Source: Hyphomicrobium sp.
GTDB taxonomy: Bacteria > Pseudomonadota > Alphaproteobacteria > Rhizobiales > Hyphomicrobiaceae
DNA length: 64,000 bases
NCBI GenBank assembly: GCA_021732485.1
Contig: JAKFUV010000003.1
Span: 1-64,000 of the forward strand
Direction: 5' to 3'
Below the pieces are notes generated by a model, which was given only the letters and a program-made list of their open reading frames with translations, was not told where the DNA came from and made no database searches. This document shows positions 18,473 through 28,586 of the stretch, in pieces; the stretch's first letter is position 1, and each line of letters opens with the position of its first letter. A program made the position numbers and the translations under genes.

Positions 18473-19885
18473 TCAATGCAGCTTCACTTGCGGTTCGGTG
18501 CGCCGCGTCAGCATTCGCGACACAGTATCGAGCGTCACCTTCACGGGACCGTGCAGCGCCATCTCATGCATTTTGTAAAGCGAGCGGTACATCATCTTTG
18601 CGAACCAGCCTTCGATGCGCATCGACTTGCCTTGCACGAAGCCCATCAGGTTGCCGATCGTCGAATAGTGTCCCAGCGATACGAGCGAACCGAAGTCGCG
18701 ATATTGGAACGCGGCGAGATTTGTTTCACCCGCAATCCGCCGTTGCAGCTGCTTGATGAGATGCGACGACTGCTGATGCGCCGTCTGCGCGCGCGGTGGT
18801 AGTGGGACCGTGTCGCCGTCCGGCAAAAAGTATGCGCAATCGCCAATCGCGAAAACGCTGTCGTCCTTTGTCGTTTGCAGGCTGGGCTTGACGACGAGCA
18901 TGCTGTTACGGCTCGTCTCAAGACCATCGAGTTTGGCTAGCACATCTGGCCCTTTGACGCCGGCGGCCCACACCACCAACTCCGATGGAATGAATTCGCC
19001 GGAGGCCAGCTTGACGCCCTCGGGCGTGACTTCTGTCACCAACGCTTCGGTGCGAACATCAACGTCAAGACCCCGAAGGACATTGGTGACAGCCGTCGCC
19101 ATGCGCTCGGGCAACGATGTCAAAATCCGCGGCGCAGCCTCGATCAATGTGATCTTAATGTCTTTCTCGGGATTGATCTTGTCGAGGCCGAAGGCGACAA
19201 GCCCGCGCAAGCTGGAGTGGAGTTCGGCAGACAACTCACTGCCGGTTGCCCCGGCGCCGACGATCGCCACGTGCAGCTGGCCTGGCCGCACCGGCCCCGG
19301 TTGAGAATTGGCGCGGACACACGCATTCAGCAGTCGCCGATTGAAGCGCTCTGCCTGTTCGGGCGTGTCGAGCATGATGGCATTTTGATAAACGCCCGGC
19401 GTTCCGAACGCGTTCGACACGCTGCCAACGGCAATGACCAAGGTGTCATAAGGCACCCAGCGATCGGGCGTGATCTGCCGTTTGTCTTCGTCGAAGGTGG
19501 CAGCGAGATGAACGAGTTTCTTGGTTCGATCGATGCCGATCATTTCACCATAGCGATAGCGAAATCCATGCCAGTGCCCCTGCGCCTGATATTCGAGCTG
19601 ATGGCGATCGATGTCCATGCTGCCGGCCGCGATCTCGTGCAGCAGCGGTTTCCAGATGTGCGTTCGTGACTTGTCGACGAGCGTGATGTGGGCTTTGCTT
19701 TTGCGGCCAAGTTTGTGGCCAAGCTGCGTTGCAAGTTCCAGCCCGCCGGCGCCACCGCCGACAACGACGATATGATGCAGGTCGCCCTGGCGCGGCACAA
19801 CCAGTGGCGGACCTTCCGGAGTCGGTGTGGGTACGTCCAAGCTTGTAGCGGGGGTGTCCAGCGACGGCAGCAGAGTGTTCGACAT
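18473..19885 (-). CDS. ndh: Type II NADH dehydrogenase (non-proton-pumping)
   Basis: A 470-residue flavoprotein that passes electrons from NADH to quinone at the membrane surface. The FAD-binding motif is VVVGGGAGGLELA near residue 41, the NADH motif is VAIVGAGATGSELSAEL, and the second FAD contact is VFAIGDCAYF, followed by AQTAHQQ. The C-terminal part (FQYRDFGSLVSLG, YKMHEMALHG) matches bacterial NDH-2. About 40 low-complexity residues precede the first Rossmann fold. I chose the ATG at 19885, which has GAGGTG upstream. It stands between a transglycosylase gene (convergent) and pheT. Confidence 0.88.
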   Translation of the reverse strand: MSNTLLPSLDTPATSLDVPTPTPEGPPLVVPRQGDLHHIVVVGGGAGGLELATQLGHKLGRKSKAHITLVDKSRTHIWKPLLHEIAAGSMDIDRHQLEYQAQGHWHGFRYRYGEMIGIDRTKKLVHLAATFDEDKRQITPDRWVPYDTLVIAVGSVSNAFGTPGVYQNAIMLDTPEQAERFNRRLLNACVRANSQPGPVRPGQLHVAIVGAGATGSELSAELHSSLRGLVAFGLDKINPEKDIKITLIEAAPRILTSLPERMATAVTNVLRGLDVDVRTEALVTEVTPEGVKLASGEFIPSELVVWAAGVKGPDVLAKLDGLETSRNSMLVVKPSLQTTKDDSVFAIGDCAYFLPDGDTVPLPPRAQTAHQQSSHLIKQLQRRIAGETNLAAFQYRDFGSLVSLGHYSTIGNLMGFVQGKSMRIEGWFAKMMYRSLYKMHEMALHGPVKVTLDTVSRMLTRRTEPQVKLH

Positions 19886-19991
19886 CGGTGGGCACCTCAG
19901 TGTCGGCGCGCGGCTCACACGCCATCAAATTGCAGCCCGGCAGGCGTTCGCATCGATCGGCTGGCGATTTCGCCCGTGAAAGCGGACGATG

Positions 19992-22511
19992 CTAGCCGCG
20001 AATCACGCCGCCCGTGGTTTTTTTTACCTCTTCGATGATCTTGGTGGCGATGGCGTCGATCGCCGCATCCGTGAGGGTTTCCGTCGCAGGCTGGAGTGTG
20101 ACTTCAATGGCAATTGAAACTTTGCCATCGGCCGCCAATTGGCCGCCGTCGAACAGGTCAAAAACAATGGCCGACTGAATGAACAGTTTGTCGGCGTTCA
20201 GCGCGGCTTTGATGACATCGCCTGCCGCCACATCCTTGCCGACGATGAACGCGAAGTCGCGCTTCACCGGCAATAGGTCCGACGCTACGAGCGCCGGCTT
20301 GGCCTTTGCACTAACCGTCGCCGTCGAAGTTACTTGCAACTCGTCAAGCACAACAGTGAGAGATCCCTTTATGTCGGGCTTCAAATGTCCTTTGATGCGT
20401 GTCTTGTTTGGCGGCAGTGCATCGAGAAAAATCTCGAACGCCGAAACCGGCGCGTCGACATCGAGCGCGGTCAACGTCGCTGGATGCACTTCGCCGAAAT
20501 GCGCCAGGATCGTCTTTGGCCCCAACCGCAGCGTGCCTGAACGGCCAGGGTGATACCACGATGGCGCATCGCGCGTGATCTGCGCTTTCGACGGATCGAG
20601 ACCAAGCGCCGCGAGAGCTGCGAACACGTCTGCTTTGACGTCGAACATCGTCACGGTTGCAGCTGTGCCATCCCAATGCCGCCCGGACCCGGCCATGCGG
20701 GCCGTGCCGGCGCGAACGCCAGCGGCGCCGATGTATTGGTCTTGCGGTCTCTCGCCGCGATAGGCTTGGCCGAGTTCGAACAGGGCGACGTCTGCTGCCG
20801 CGCGGTTTCGATTGCGCGTGACGGCCGCCAGCAATCCCGGCAGAAGGCCGGGACGCATCGACGATAATTCGCTCGAAATCGGATTGGCAAGTTCAAGCGC
20901 ATCGCTGCCGCCGCCGAAGTGGCGCGCTGCTTCGCGTGTAATGAACGACCAAGTCACCGCTTCGACATAGCCTCGCGCAGCCAACAGACGCCGCGTCCGC
21001 CGAGCGCGCTTTTGCTTTTCTGTCAGAACCGCCCGCGTCACACCGTTGAGGCGCGGCAGCGGCGTTGCCGGAACGCGGTCCATGCCGGCGATGCGCACAA
21101 CTTCTTCGACCAGATCGGCACTGCCATGGACATCAGGACGCCAGGTCGGCACCGTGACTTTGGCTGCATCCGGCGCGCCATTGATTGTGAAGCCCAACGT
21201 CGTCAGCGTTTTGGAAATCTCGCTGTCCGGCAAGTCCAATCCCGTCAGCTTTGCAACGTGCGCAAATTCGAAAGCGATGGTGGGCTGATCGATCGGCGCG
21301 TTACCAGCGACCTTGGCCTTCGTCTGCGTGCCGCCGCAAAATTTGACGATCATATCGGTTGCGAGATCCAGCCCGGTCATCACGGACGCTGGATCGACGC
21401 CACGTTCGAAGCGGTAGCGGGCGTCCGTCATCAACCCTGTTTTGCGGCCGGTGGCGGCCGTGCGCAATGGAGCAAAGTAGGCGCTTTCAATCAGGACGTT
21501 GGTCGTCGTGGCGGTCGAGCTTGACGCTTCACCGCCCATAATACCGCCAAGTCCCAGCGGCCCGTTGTCGTCGGCGATCACGCACATCGTCTCATCGACG
21601 ACGTGCTCCTTGCCGTCGAGGCCGAGGAATTTTTCGCCAGGCCGACCGAGGCGAGCCCGCACCGTGCCCTTGAGCTTGTCGGCATCATAGACGTGCAGCG
21701 GGCGGCCGCGATCGAGCGAGATGTAATTCGTGACATCGACGAGAGCATTGATCGGGCGCAGTCCGACGGCCTTCAAGCGGGCCTGCATCCATGCGGGCGA
21801 CGGGCCGTTCGTGACGCCTGTCACCACGCGACCCGCGAACACGGGGCAGGCGTTGGCCGCGTCAGCTGTGAATTCGAGTTTGATATCGATCGGGCAGTCG
21901 TCGCGACCTTCGACGGCGCCAAGCTTTGGTTCAGGCTTCAATGTGCCAAGCCCGGCGGCGGCAAGATCGCGGGCGATGCCTCGCACACCGGTGCAATCTG
22001 GCCGGTTTGGCGTCAGCTTTACTTCGAACACAGGATCGTTGAGGCCCATCACATCGACATAGCGCTGGCCGATTTTGTCGGCGAACGTCGCTGGTAGATC
22101 GATGATGCCGCTGCTCTCGTCCGGTAATTCGAGTTCGGCGGCCGAACACATCATGCCGTTCGACACAACGCCGCGAACAGGCTTTTTCTCGAGCGTGATG
22201 TTCGAGCCTGGAATGTAGGTGCCGAGCGGAGCGAACACGGCCAACATACCAACACGTGCATTGGGCGCGCCGCAGACCACTTCCATCAGCGGCTGACCCT
22301 TCGCCACTTCGACTTGCAGGACTTGCAGCTTGTCGGCGTTGGGATGCTTTTTGGCCTCGACGACGCGCGCCACGGTGAAGGCGCCAAGCTTGGCGCCCGC
22401 GTCCTCGATCGCTTCGACCTCAAGCCCAATCGCCGACAGCGTCGTCGATAGCTGATCGACCGACGCCGTGGTGTCGAGATGATCCTTGAGCCAGGAGAGC
22501 GTGAATTTCAT
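19992..22511 (-). CDS. pheT: Phenylalanyl-tRNA synthetase beta subunit
   Basis: An 839-residue subunit of the alpha2-beta2 enzyme that charges tRNA-Phe. The N-terminal tRNA-binding (EMAP-like) domain is at about 40-150 (VVEAKKHPNADKLQVLQV, VVCGAPNARVGM). B3/B4 editing domain follows (GVRGIARDLAAAG, INALVDVTNYI), then B5 (YRFERGVDPAS) and the C-terminal ferredoxin-like anticodon-binding domain (VKRDFAFIV). It ends 106 bp from ndh and is read after a small gene and pheS in one direction, which suggests a single operon. Confidence 0.96.
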   Translation of the reverse strand: MKFTLSWLKDHLDTTASVDQLSTTLSAIGLEVEAIEDAGAKLGAFTVARVVEAKKHPNADKLQVLQVEVAKGQPLMEVVCGAPNARVGMLAVFAPLGTYIPGSNITLEKKPVRGVVSNGMMCSAAELELPDESSGIIDLPATFADKIGQRYVDVMGLNDPVFEVKLTPNRPDCTGVRGIARDLAAAGLGTLKPEPKLGAVEGRDDCPIDIKLEFTADAANACPVFAGRVVTGVTNGPSPAWMQARLKAVGLRPINALVDVTNYISLDRGRPLHVYDADKLKGTVRARLGRPGEKFLGLDGKEHVVDETMCVIADDNGPLGLGGIMGGEASSSTATTTNVLIESAYFAPLRTAATGRKTGLMTDARYRFERGVDPASVMTGLDLATDMIVKFCGGTQTKAKVAGNAPIDQPTIAFEFAHVAKLTGLDLPDSEISKTLTTLGFTINGAPDAAKVTVPTWRPDVHGSADLVEEVVRIAGMDRVPATPLPRLNGVTRAVLTEKQKRARRTRRLLAARGYVEAVTWSFITREAARHFGGGSDALELANPISSELSSMRPGLLPGLLAAVTRNRNRAAADVALFELGQAYRGERPQDQYIGAAGVRAGTARMAGSGRHWDGTAATVTMFDVKADVFAALAALGLDPSKAQITRDAPSWYHPGRSGTLRLGPKTILAHFGEVHPATLTALDVDAPVSAFEIFLDALPPNKTRIKGHLKPDIKGSLTVVLDELQVTSTATVSAKAKPALVASDLLPVKRDFAFIVGKDVAAGDVIKAALNADKLFIQSAIVFDLFDGGQLAADGKVSIAIEVTLQPATETLTDAAIDAIATKIIEEVKKTTGGVIRG

Positions 22512-22529
22512 AAACGTCTGTCTCGTCGA

Positions 22530-22787
22530 TCAGTGAGCGGTGAAAACGCGAATGCCGGCATCGTCGACAATGGCGTCAGCCTCGGCTTGCTTGATCCATT
22601 CGGAGCGGCGGCGGCGGAACTCGGCCTTGACTGAATCCACGTGCTGCCAATCTTTGCCCCACTGGTCTTGCACATCGGCGCGTGAGGCTTGAACGCGGAT
22701 CGGTACGGCACCTGCCCCACGCAGCCAGGAAAACACGAAATCTCCGCGCTGATCGGTGCGAAGCTGGACGTCATCGTCGTAGGTCAT
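22530..22787 (-). CDS. Small conserved protein between pheS and pheT
   Basis: An 85-residue soluble protein (MTYDDDVQLRTDQRGDFVF, then VQASRADVQDQWG and VKAEFRRRRSEWIKQAEADAI). The ending resembles DUF1488-type proteins (a DxxG/W turn followed by a basic helix), but I am not sure of this. The ATG at 22787 is placed where the frame becomes protein-like; 18 upstream codons are poor. It lies 37 bp after pheS and 18 bp before pheT, so it is almost certainly translated from the same mRNA. Confidence 0.7.
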   Translation of the reverse strand: MTYDDDVQLRTDQRGDFVFSWLRGAGAVPIRVQASRADVQDQWGKDWQHVDSVKAEFRRRRSEWIKQAEADAIVDDAGIRVFTAH

Positions 22788-22824
22788 CGGACGGATCCTC
22801 CAAAAGAATGACCAGTAACACCGG

Positions 22825-23916
22825 TCAGCTCGACAACCCACCCCCGAGTGTCGGGACGTCGAGCACGCCGAAGCCGTAGTGGCGCAGCCATTTGAGGTCG
22901 CCGGAGAAGAACGCCCGCAGATCTGGAATGCCGTATTTCAGCATTGTCAGCCGATCAAGGCCCATGCCGAAGGCGAAGCCCTGATATTTTTCCGGATCGA
23001 GCCCGCAATTGCGCAGCACATTCGGATGCACCATGCCGCAGCCGAGAATTTCCAGCCACTGACCCGGCTTGCCGATGGCTTCAGCGCCGATATCGACTTC
23101 CATCGACGGCTCGGTGAACGGAAAGTGTGACGCGCGAAAGCGCATTTTCACGGCATCGACTTCAAAGAACGCCTTGCAGAATTCTTCGAGCACCCACTTG
23201 AGGTGCCCCATGTGCGTGGTCTCGTCGATGACGAGCCCCTCGATCTGATGGAACATCGGCGTGTGCGTCTGGTCGCTGTCGCAGCGATAGACACGGCCCG
23301 GCGCGATGATGCGGATCGGCGGTTTTTGCGTGCTCATCGTGCGGATTTGCACCGGGCTCGTATGCGTGCGCAGCAGCAGGCGCGAACCATCGGCGCCCGG
23401 CGAAAAATAAAACGTATCGTGATCCTGACGGGCAGGATGCTCGGCCGGAATGTTGAGCATGTCGAAGTTCATTGCATCGGTTTCGATGTCGGGACCTTCG
23501 GCGACGGCAAAGCCCATGTCGGCGAAAATCTCGATCACTTCATCGAGCACCTGACTGACGGGATGCACCCGGCCTTCGGCTACGGGGCCAAGCCGTACCG
23601 GCAACGTCACGTCGGCACGCTCAGTCGCCAATCGCGCGTCGAGCGCTGCGGTTTCGAGCTCGGCTTTGCGCGCATCAAGTGCGGCCGTGACAGCGGCCTT
23701 GAGTGCATTGACGGCGGCGCCGAAGGATTTTTTCTCATCGGCCGGAAGTGACCCGAGCCGGCCCATTAGCGCTGACACGCGGCCCTTTTTACCGAGCGCC
23801 GCAACGCGCACGGCCTCGAGCGCTACCAGATCGGTGGCCGCCGCAACCTCGCTCGTCAATTCGCTTGTCAGTGCCGCCAAATCTGTTGGCGTCGTCGCGG
23901 TCGTGTCCGATGTCAT
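22825..23916 (-). CDS. pheS: Phenylalanyl-tRNA synthetase alpha subunit
   Basis: A 363-residue catalytic subunit. A coiled N-terminal arm (residues 1-100) binds tRNA. The class II core shows [15 protein letters not shown], then [27 protein letters not shown] (motif 2) and [18 protein letters not shown] (motif 3). It begins with ATG at 23916 and is followed by a small gene and pheT. The 215-bp gap to rplT upstream probably contains its own promoter or a leader. Confidence 0.96.
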   Translation of the reverse strand: MTSDTTATTPTDLAALTSELTSEVAAATDLVALEAVRVAALGKKGRVSALMGRLGSLPADEKKSFGAAVNALKAAVTAALDARKAELETAALDARLATERADVTLPVRLGPVAEGRVHPVSQVLDEVIEIFADMGFAVAEGPDIETDAMNFDMLNIPAEHPARQDHDTFYFSPGADGSRLLLRTHTSPVQIRTMSTQKPPIRIIAPGRVYRCDSDQTHTPMFHQIEGLVIDETTHMGHLKWVLEEFCKAFFEVDAVKMRFRASHFPFTEPSMEVDIGAEAIGKPGQWLEILGCGMVHPNVLRNCGLDPEKYQGFAFGMGLDRLTMLKYGIPDLRAFFSGDLKWLRHYGFGVLDVPTLGGGLSS

Positions 23917-24131
23917 GGCGGACCAGCCTCTTGCAATTTGTCGCCCTCAGGCACGTCCCGGCGATGCATCGCTGCAAGCCTAACGATCGGCTCTCCCTCG
24001 CGGGACTTCAAAGGGTCACGCAAGGGAAAGGTGTCAGGCGCCGGAGCACTGTTGCTCCACGCCTTGTGGCTGGCTTCCCGCATAGGACTTCCCCCGGAGT
24101 TACCCGGAGACAAGTCGGTCAATGCCCGCAA

Positions 24132-24533
24132 TCACGCCGCCTTTTTCGCCTTGGCCTGATCGGCCTTGGCGACCGGCGAGGACGCAGCCTTCTGCGCCTG
24201 CTCGACGAGTGCTTTGAAGCCAACCGGATCATTGATGGCGATATCCGACAGCACTTTGCGATCGACCTCGACGCCGAGGTTCGACAGGCCGTTGATAAAT
24301 CGGCCGTACGTCATGCCGTGTTCGCGCACGGCCGCGTTGATACGTTGGATCCAGAGCGCGCGGAAATTACGCTTGCGGCGCTTGCGATCGCGATAGGCGT
24401 ACTGCATCGCCTTCTCGACCGCCTGCTTGGCGACGCGAATGGTATTCTTGCGACGGCCATAATAGCCCTTCGCGGCCTTGAGAACTTTCTTGTGCTTGGC
24501 GTGGGCGGTAACGCCACGTTTGACGCGGGCCAT
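24132..24533 (-). CDS. rplT: Ribosomal protein bL20
   Basis: A 133-residue 50S assembly protein. Conserved stretches are [37 protein letters not shown], and NRALW-like [17 protein letters not shown]. The family is usually 117-120 residues; the extra tail is Ala/Lys-rich ([14 protein letters not shown]). It follows rpmI by 107 bp on the same strand. In many bacteria it represses the operon by binding the mRNA; no such leader can be proved here. Confidence 0.96.
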   Translation of the reverse strand: MARVKRGVTAHAKHKKVLKAAKGYYGRRKNTIRVAKQAVEKAMQYAYRDRKRRKRNFRALWIQRINAAVREHGMTYGRFINGLSNLGVEVDRKVLSDIAINDPVGFKALVEQAQKAASSPVAKADQAKAKKAA

Positions 24534-24640
24534 GAGAGGAAACTCCTCGAATTAGATGTGCTTCGATTGATGGGCTGATGAGTTGCTCCGTCGCTTCCGG
24601 CCGGCTCCGCGAAGCGGAGTCGGACGCGACAAACAAAGAC

Positions 24641-24841
24641 TCATCTTGCGTAGGGCATGTATTTCTTGACGATCTTGGCGTCGGAGTCGTTGAGAATTCC
24701 GGTGCCACGCGCCTTTTGCACGAACTTCGCCGTGCGCTTGATCATGCCGTGACGTTTGCCTGCCTGGCCGGCTTTGACTTTGCCGGAGGCGGTCATCTTG
24801 AAGCGCTTTTTGGCGCCGCTTTTAGTTTTCATCTTAGGCAT
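24641..24841 (-). CDS. rpmI: Ribosomal protein bL35
   Basis: A 66-residue basic 50S protein ([50 protein letters not shown]). It is the first gene of the rpmI-rplT-pheS-pheT run. The usual upstream partner infC is not here but 6.6 kb away (31430-31972), so this cluster has lost or never had the infC head. Confidence 0.95.
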   Translation of the reverse strand: MPKMKTKSGAKKRFKMTASGKVKAGQAGKRHGMIKRTAKFVQKARGTGILNDSDAKIVKKYMPYAR

Positions 24842-25417
24842 TTTGCTTCAGTCCTCATCTTCGCTGGCGGCCGCACCTGATACCCGCGCTGACGCGCTTC
24901 GTATCCAGGCCCTTCGCGTTGTCGTGGCTAAAGCGAGCTGAAGTTGCCTCGCGTCCCCTGGGCCCAACGGCCGGAGGAACACTGTGACAAGCTTTTAAGG
25001 CGCTGTGAGCCCAGGTTCGTTTCCAAACCTAAGTGCGAGCCAAAGAGGCGGCCCACACTCTCGAACCCTGTGATAGGTTCGGTCCTGCGAAGGGATGCTT
25101 TATGCGAAAAACCGCTTGTGTTTCAAAAGCATATGAACCGCCACGGCATGCCTCGCCGGGCGGCTCTCGGCAGGGTTATAGGGGAAGCACAGGGCGGGAG
25201 CAAGTGGGGCACGTCGATCGCGCAGCCAAAACATTACAGTGAACGGCGATGGCGCAATACGACTTCCTCCTGTCGTCGACCGCACGTTTAACGCTAAGCT
25301 TGGACGGCAATTTTTTGGCGTCCGATCTGGCGCCCGCATCGCTCTTCATTGGCCCGTCACAAGACGATCATTTGCTGAGCTGTAGACGGATCGATGCTTG
25401 GTGAGAACGGGAGACCC
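24842..25417. other. Divergent intergenic region between rpmI and the glutamate-synthase-like gene
   Basis: About 575 bases with no convincing gene. A 79-codon minus-strand frame at 25100-25339 lacks a ribosome site and has a random-looking composition. The promoters of the rpmI operon and of the flavoprotein gene should lie here. I do not recognise an RNA leader. Confidence 0.45.
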
Positions 25418-27091
25418 ATGGGACGCCTGATACGCTGGATTTTGCTGCCCGTGCAGCCACGGTTTCTGGTCCTCAGCATTGCGGCGGGCGCTACCGCGCT
25501 GCTCTCACTTGAAGCCTACCGGGCTCCTGAACTCGCCAGCTATCTGCTGTTCCCATTCGTCTTTTTCGGCGGACTGACGCTGATCGGATTGCGCGATATC
25601 TTGCAGTCGAAACACGCGATCCTGCGTAATTATCCGATCGTCGCGCATCTGCGATTTATGCTTGAGAACATTCGTCCCGAAATGCGCCAATATTTCTTTG
25701 AAGGCGACAAGGACGGCACGCCCTTCCCACGCGACAAGCGGGCCATCGTCTACCAGCGCGCCAAGCGTCAGCTGGACAAGCGGCCGTTTGGAACGCACTT
25801 CGATGTCTACGAAAACCGGTTTGAATGGTTGCTCCATTCGATGTCGCCAACAGTCGTTGGGATGGCGGATTGCCGCGTGTCGATTGGAGGGCCGGCGTGC
25901 AGCCAACCGTATTCCGCGTCCGTCTTCAATATATCGGCGATGAGTTACGGCTCGCTCTCGGCCAACGCCATTCGCTCGCTCAATCGCGGGGCGCAAATCG
26001 GCGGCTTTGCTCATGATACGGGTGAAGGCGGCGTCAGCCCTCACCACGCAGAATTTGGCGGTGACCTGATTTGGGAAATTGGCTCGGGCTATTTTGGGTG
26101 CCGTAATGCGGACGGAAGTTTTTCGGGCGAAAAATTCGCCGAAACGGCAACGCGTCCGCAAATCAAGATGATCGAAGTGAAGCTCAGCCAAGGAGCCAAG
26201 CCGGGGCACGGCGGCGTTTTGCCGGGAGCCAAAGTCACCCATGAGATTGCGCGCATTCGAGGTGTGACCAAAGGCGAGGACTGTGTGTCACCGGCGAGCC
26301 ATTCAGCGTTTTCTACACCCCTCGCGTTCTTGGAGTTTCTTGCCGATTTACGCCGGCTGTCCGGCGGCAAGCCGGTTGGATTCAAACTGTGCATCGGCCA
26401 TCCATGGGAATTCATGGCGATCGTCAAGGCCATGCTGCAAACCGGAATCATGCCAGATTTCATTGTCGTTGATGGGAAAGAGGGCGGCACAGGTGCGGCG
26501 CCGCTTGAATTCATGGATCATCTTGGAACGCCGCTGCGCGATGGATTGGTGTTCGTGCATTCGGCCCTCGTCGGTGCAGGTCTGAGAGAGCACATCAAAA
26601 TCGGCGCCTCGGGCAAAATCACCACAGGCTTCGATATGGCTCGGACGATGGCGCTCGGTGCCGACTGGTGTAATGCAGCGCGCGGATTTATGTTTGCCGT
26701 CGGCTGTATTCAAGCTCAGCAATGCCATACGGATCGCTGCCCAACCGGCGTTGCAACGCAAGATCCGACGCGGCAGAGAGCCATTGCCGTTCCGGACAAA
26801 TCCGTTCGCGTGGCGAGTTTCCACAAGCAAACGGTGAAGGCACTGTGCGAACTGGTGGCTGCTGCCGGGCTGAAAAATCCCACTGAGCTCAGGCCCCATC
26901 ACCTCATGCAACGCGCCGCGCCCGATCGAACTGTGACGTTCGCTGAACTGTATAAATTCTTGAAGCCGGGCGAACTTCTCACCGGCACGGCGGATCCATA
27001 TTTTCGCAAAGCCTGGTTGATGGCATCCGCCGATACGTTTGAAGCGCAGTGCGAGGAACTTCGGCGTCTGGAGGCCATGGCGGCTGAGTGA
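25418..27091 (+). CDS. FMN-binding glutamate synthase-like membrane-anchored protein
   Basis: A 557-residue protein with two N-terminal membrane segments (residues about 10-60) followed by the FMN-binding domain of glutamate synthase (about 85-530). Visible: SYGSLSANAIRSLNRGA, GGVSPHHAEFGGDL, KPGHGGVLPGAKVT, DGKEGGTGAAPLEF, KIGASGKITTGFD, and the iron-sulfur cysteines CIQAQQCHTDRCPTG. There is no amidotransferase domain, so it cannot itself use glutamine; relatives (archaeal-type or YerD-like) are of uncertain role. The ATG at 25418 has GGGAGA upstream. No gltD partner is nearby. Confidence 0.85.
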   Translation: MGRLIRWILLPVQPRFLVLSIAAGATALLSLEAYRAPELASYLLFPFVFFGGLTLIGLRDILQSKHAILRNYPIVAHLRFMLENIRPEMRQYFFEGDKDGTPFPRDKRAIVYQRAKRQLDKRPFGTHFDVYENRFEWLLHSMSPTVVGMADCRVSIGGPACSQPYSASVFNISAMSYGSLSANAIRSLNRGAQIGGFAHDTGEGGVSPHHAEFGGDLIWEIGSGYFGCRNADGSFSGEKFAETATRPQIKMIEVKLSQGAKPGHGGVLPGAKVTHEIARIRGVTKGEDCVSPASHSAFSTPLAFLEFLADLRRLSGGKPVGFKLCIGHPWEFMAIVKAMLQTGIMPDFIVVDGKEGGTGAAPLEFMDHLGTPLRDGLVFVHSALVGAGLREHIKIGASGKITTGFDMARTMALGADWCNAARGFMFAVGCIQAQQCHTDRCPTGVATQDPTRQRAIAVPDKSVRVASFHKQTVKALCELVAAAGLKNPTELRPHHLMQRAAPDRTVTFAELYKFLKPGELLTGTADPYFRKAWLMASADTFEAQCEELRRLEAMAAE

Positions 27092-27137
27092 GCCAATCGA
27101 AAACGACAGTGCGCGTCGCCTTACCGAGGGCCGGCGT

Positions 27138-27656
27138 TCAATCTTCGCCGGGCGCCTCGATGTGCGAAATGTTCAACCCCGTATCCATGCCGCGTGCGAT
27201 CAGTTTGGTTGCGGTTTCCTTGTCAGGCGTCCGCGCTTGCCGAGCTGTTCGGCGGGCGACCGATTTCGCGGCGCGCGTTTTCTTAACCGTAACAGCAGAT
27301 GGTTTAGTAGCCGGTACTTGCTCGATCACGACTTGCTTCTGCGCGGCAATTGGCACAGGAAACGGGGATAGTGCGCCATCGCTCGAACGCTCGACGCTGG
27401 ACGTTTCCAATGGCGACCCAGGACCGATTGGTCCTGCACCGACCTGCGGTTGTGCGACGGGCATATCGGGCACAGGATCGCCGTACAGCGCCCGTTCGCG
27501 GCTTGCGGTGTCCACCCCTTGCAAACCGACGCCAACGGCCAGGTAGCCCTCGCCAGCGCCGTCTGCGGCACGCGGCACAGTCGCGCTCATGACGCTTGCG
27601 CCAGCGAGCACGGTCATCATGGCAAATAGACGAAGCGGGCGCACGATGATCACCAA
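27138..27656 (-). CDS. Exported proline/alanine-rich protein, function unknown
   Basis: A 172-residue frame with a signal-peptide-like start (PLRLFAMMTVLAGASVMSATVPRAA) and a mature part that is low in complexity, with many Pro, Ala, Ser and a basic stretch (KKTRAAKSVARRTARQ). No catalytic motif is visible. The start is uncertain: the frame opens at TTG 27656, while GTG at 27653 or 27644 are alternatives, none with a good ribosome site. It is convergent with the flavoprotein gene. It may be periplasmic or wall-associated. Confidence 0.55.
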   Translation of the reverse strand: MVIIVRPLRLFAMMTVLAGASVMSATVPRAADGAGEGYLAVGVGLQGVDTASRERALYGDPVPDMPVAQPQVGAGPIGPGSPLETSSVERSSDGALSPFPVPIAAQKQVVIEQVPATKPSAVTVKKTRAAKSVARRTARQARTPDKETATKLIARGMDTGLNISHIEAPGED

Positions 27657-27842
27657 ATTTCGGAGAAAACCAACGAGGTTAACTGGCTCTGCATCGGGTT
27701 AACAAAACCTTAACGAGGGGCAATTTGAGGCGTCCGGCCGAGGCTTTTTTACTGATGCCGGCTTGCAGGCCACGCCGAACGCGCTGCCCCAAGGTCGATC
27801 ATGGTGACGGACACGAGCGACATTTCGGCATTCGTAGGCACT

Positions 27843-28061
27843 CTACGCTTTTGATCCCTTCAGGAGAGCATAAATCGCCATGGCATGCCCGCGGCCAAGG
27901 TCGAAGTCCTGCTTCAGCCACGCGACGACCTGCCCGGCTTTGACCTCCTTTTTCAAGATACCGCCGTGCATGAAGCCTTTCTTGGCGGCGAGCTTTTTAA
28001 AATCTTCAGCGCTCGTTCCAGTCTTCGCCTTGATATTGTCGAGATAGGCTTGGAACGACAC
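27843..28061 (-). CDS. DUF4287 domain protein
   Basis: A 72-residue small protein: SFQAYLDNIKAKTGTSAEDF, then KKEVKAGQVVAWLKQDFDLGRGHAMAIYALLKG. This is the complete DUF4287 pattern, a helical domain of unknown function, here without the DUF5655 partner sometimes fused to it. The start is a GTG without a strong ribosome site. It is alone on its strand. Confidence 0.85.
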   Translation of the reverse strand: MSFQAYLDNIKAKTGTSAEDFKKLAAKKGFMHGGILKKEVKAGQVVAWLKQDFDLGRGHAMAIYALLKGSKA

Positions 28062-28269
28062 GGCGTTTCACTTCGTCTTAATGTTGCGACGCTCGTTCAA
28101 CGACGGCTACGTATGATTCTCGCAAGTAAAATCGAAGGTCAAGTCACACTGTTGACCAAGATCACGATCATTCATCGCCTATTCATACGGCTTGCGGAAG
28201 ATTGGTGATGCACGCCGCCGGAGCGTGCCGTTTTGAATTCGGAATAATTGACACATTAGGAGACGCACA

Positions 28270-28584
28270 ATGCGCTTAGCACCGCTTCTCGCTGGAACGC
28301 TCATGGCACTCACGATCGGCGCTGTGGCCGCGCCGTCGCAGGCCGCACCTGCAGTGCCAAATATTGAGGCCAACCAGACGCTGATTCAACCAGTCTATGA
28401 TCACTATGATCGCCGTGATCGCCACTACGGGTATGGCGGGTATGGTAGGCCCTACGTTGACATCTACCGCCCCTATCGGCCCGTTTACGGCGGCCGCTGC
28501 AAGAAGTGGCGGAATATTTGCGCCGATCGCTGGGGCTTTGGTGGTCCAGGTTTCGGCCGATGCATGAGGCGCCAGGGTTGCTAG
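28270..28584 (+). CDS. Small exported Gly/Tyr/Arg-rich protein
   Basis: A 104-residue protein. Residues 1-25 are a signal peptide ending APSQAA. The mature part is dominated by Tyr, Arg and Gly (YDRRDRHYGYGGYGRPYVD) and has four cysteines near the end (GGRCKKW, RNICADRW, GRCMRRQGC). Similar small exported proteins are abundant in Hyphomicrobiales, role unknown. The ribosome site TAGGAGA lies nine bases from ATG. A long inverted repeat follows it. Confidence 0.75.
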   Translation: MRLAPLLAGTLMALTIGAVAAPSQAAPAVPNIEANQTLIQPVYDHYDRRDRHYGYGGYGRPYVDIYRPYRPVYGGRCKKWRNICADRWGFGGPGFGRCMRRQGC

Positions 28585-28586
28585 TC

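Noticed and set aside
25100-25339. 79-codon frame upstream of the glutamate-synthase-like gene
   Set aside because: No ribosome site and a composition like translated non-coding DNA.
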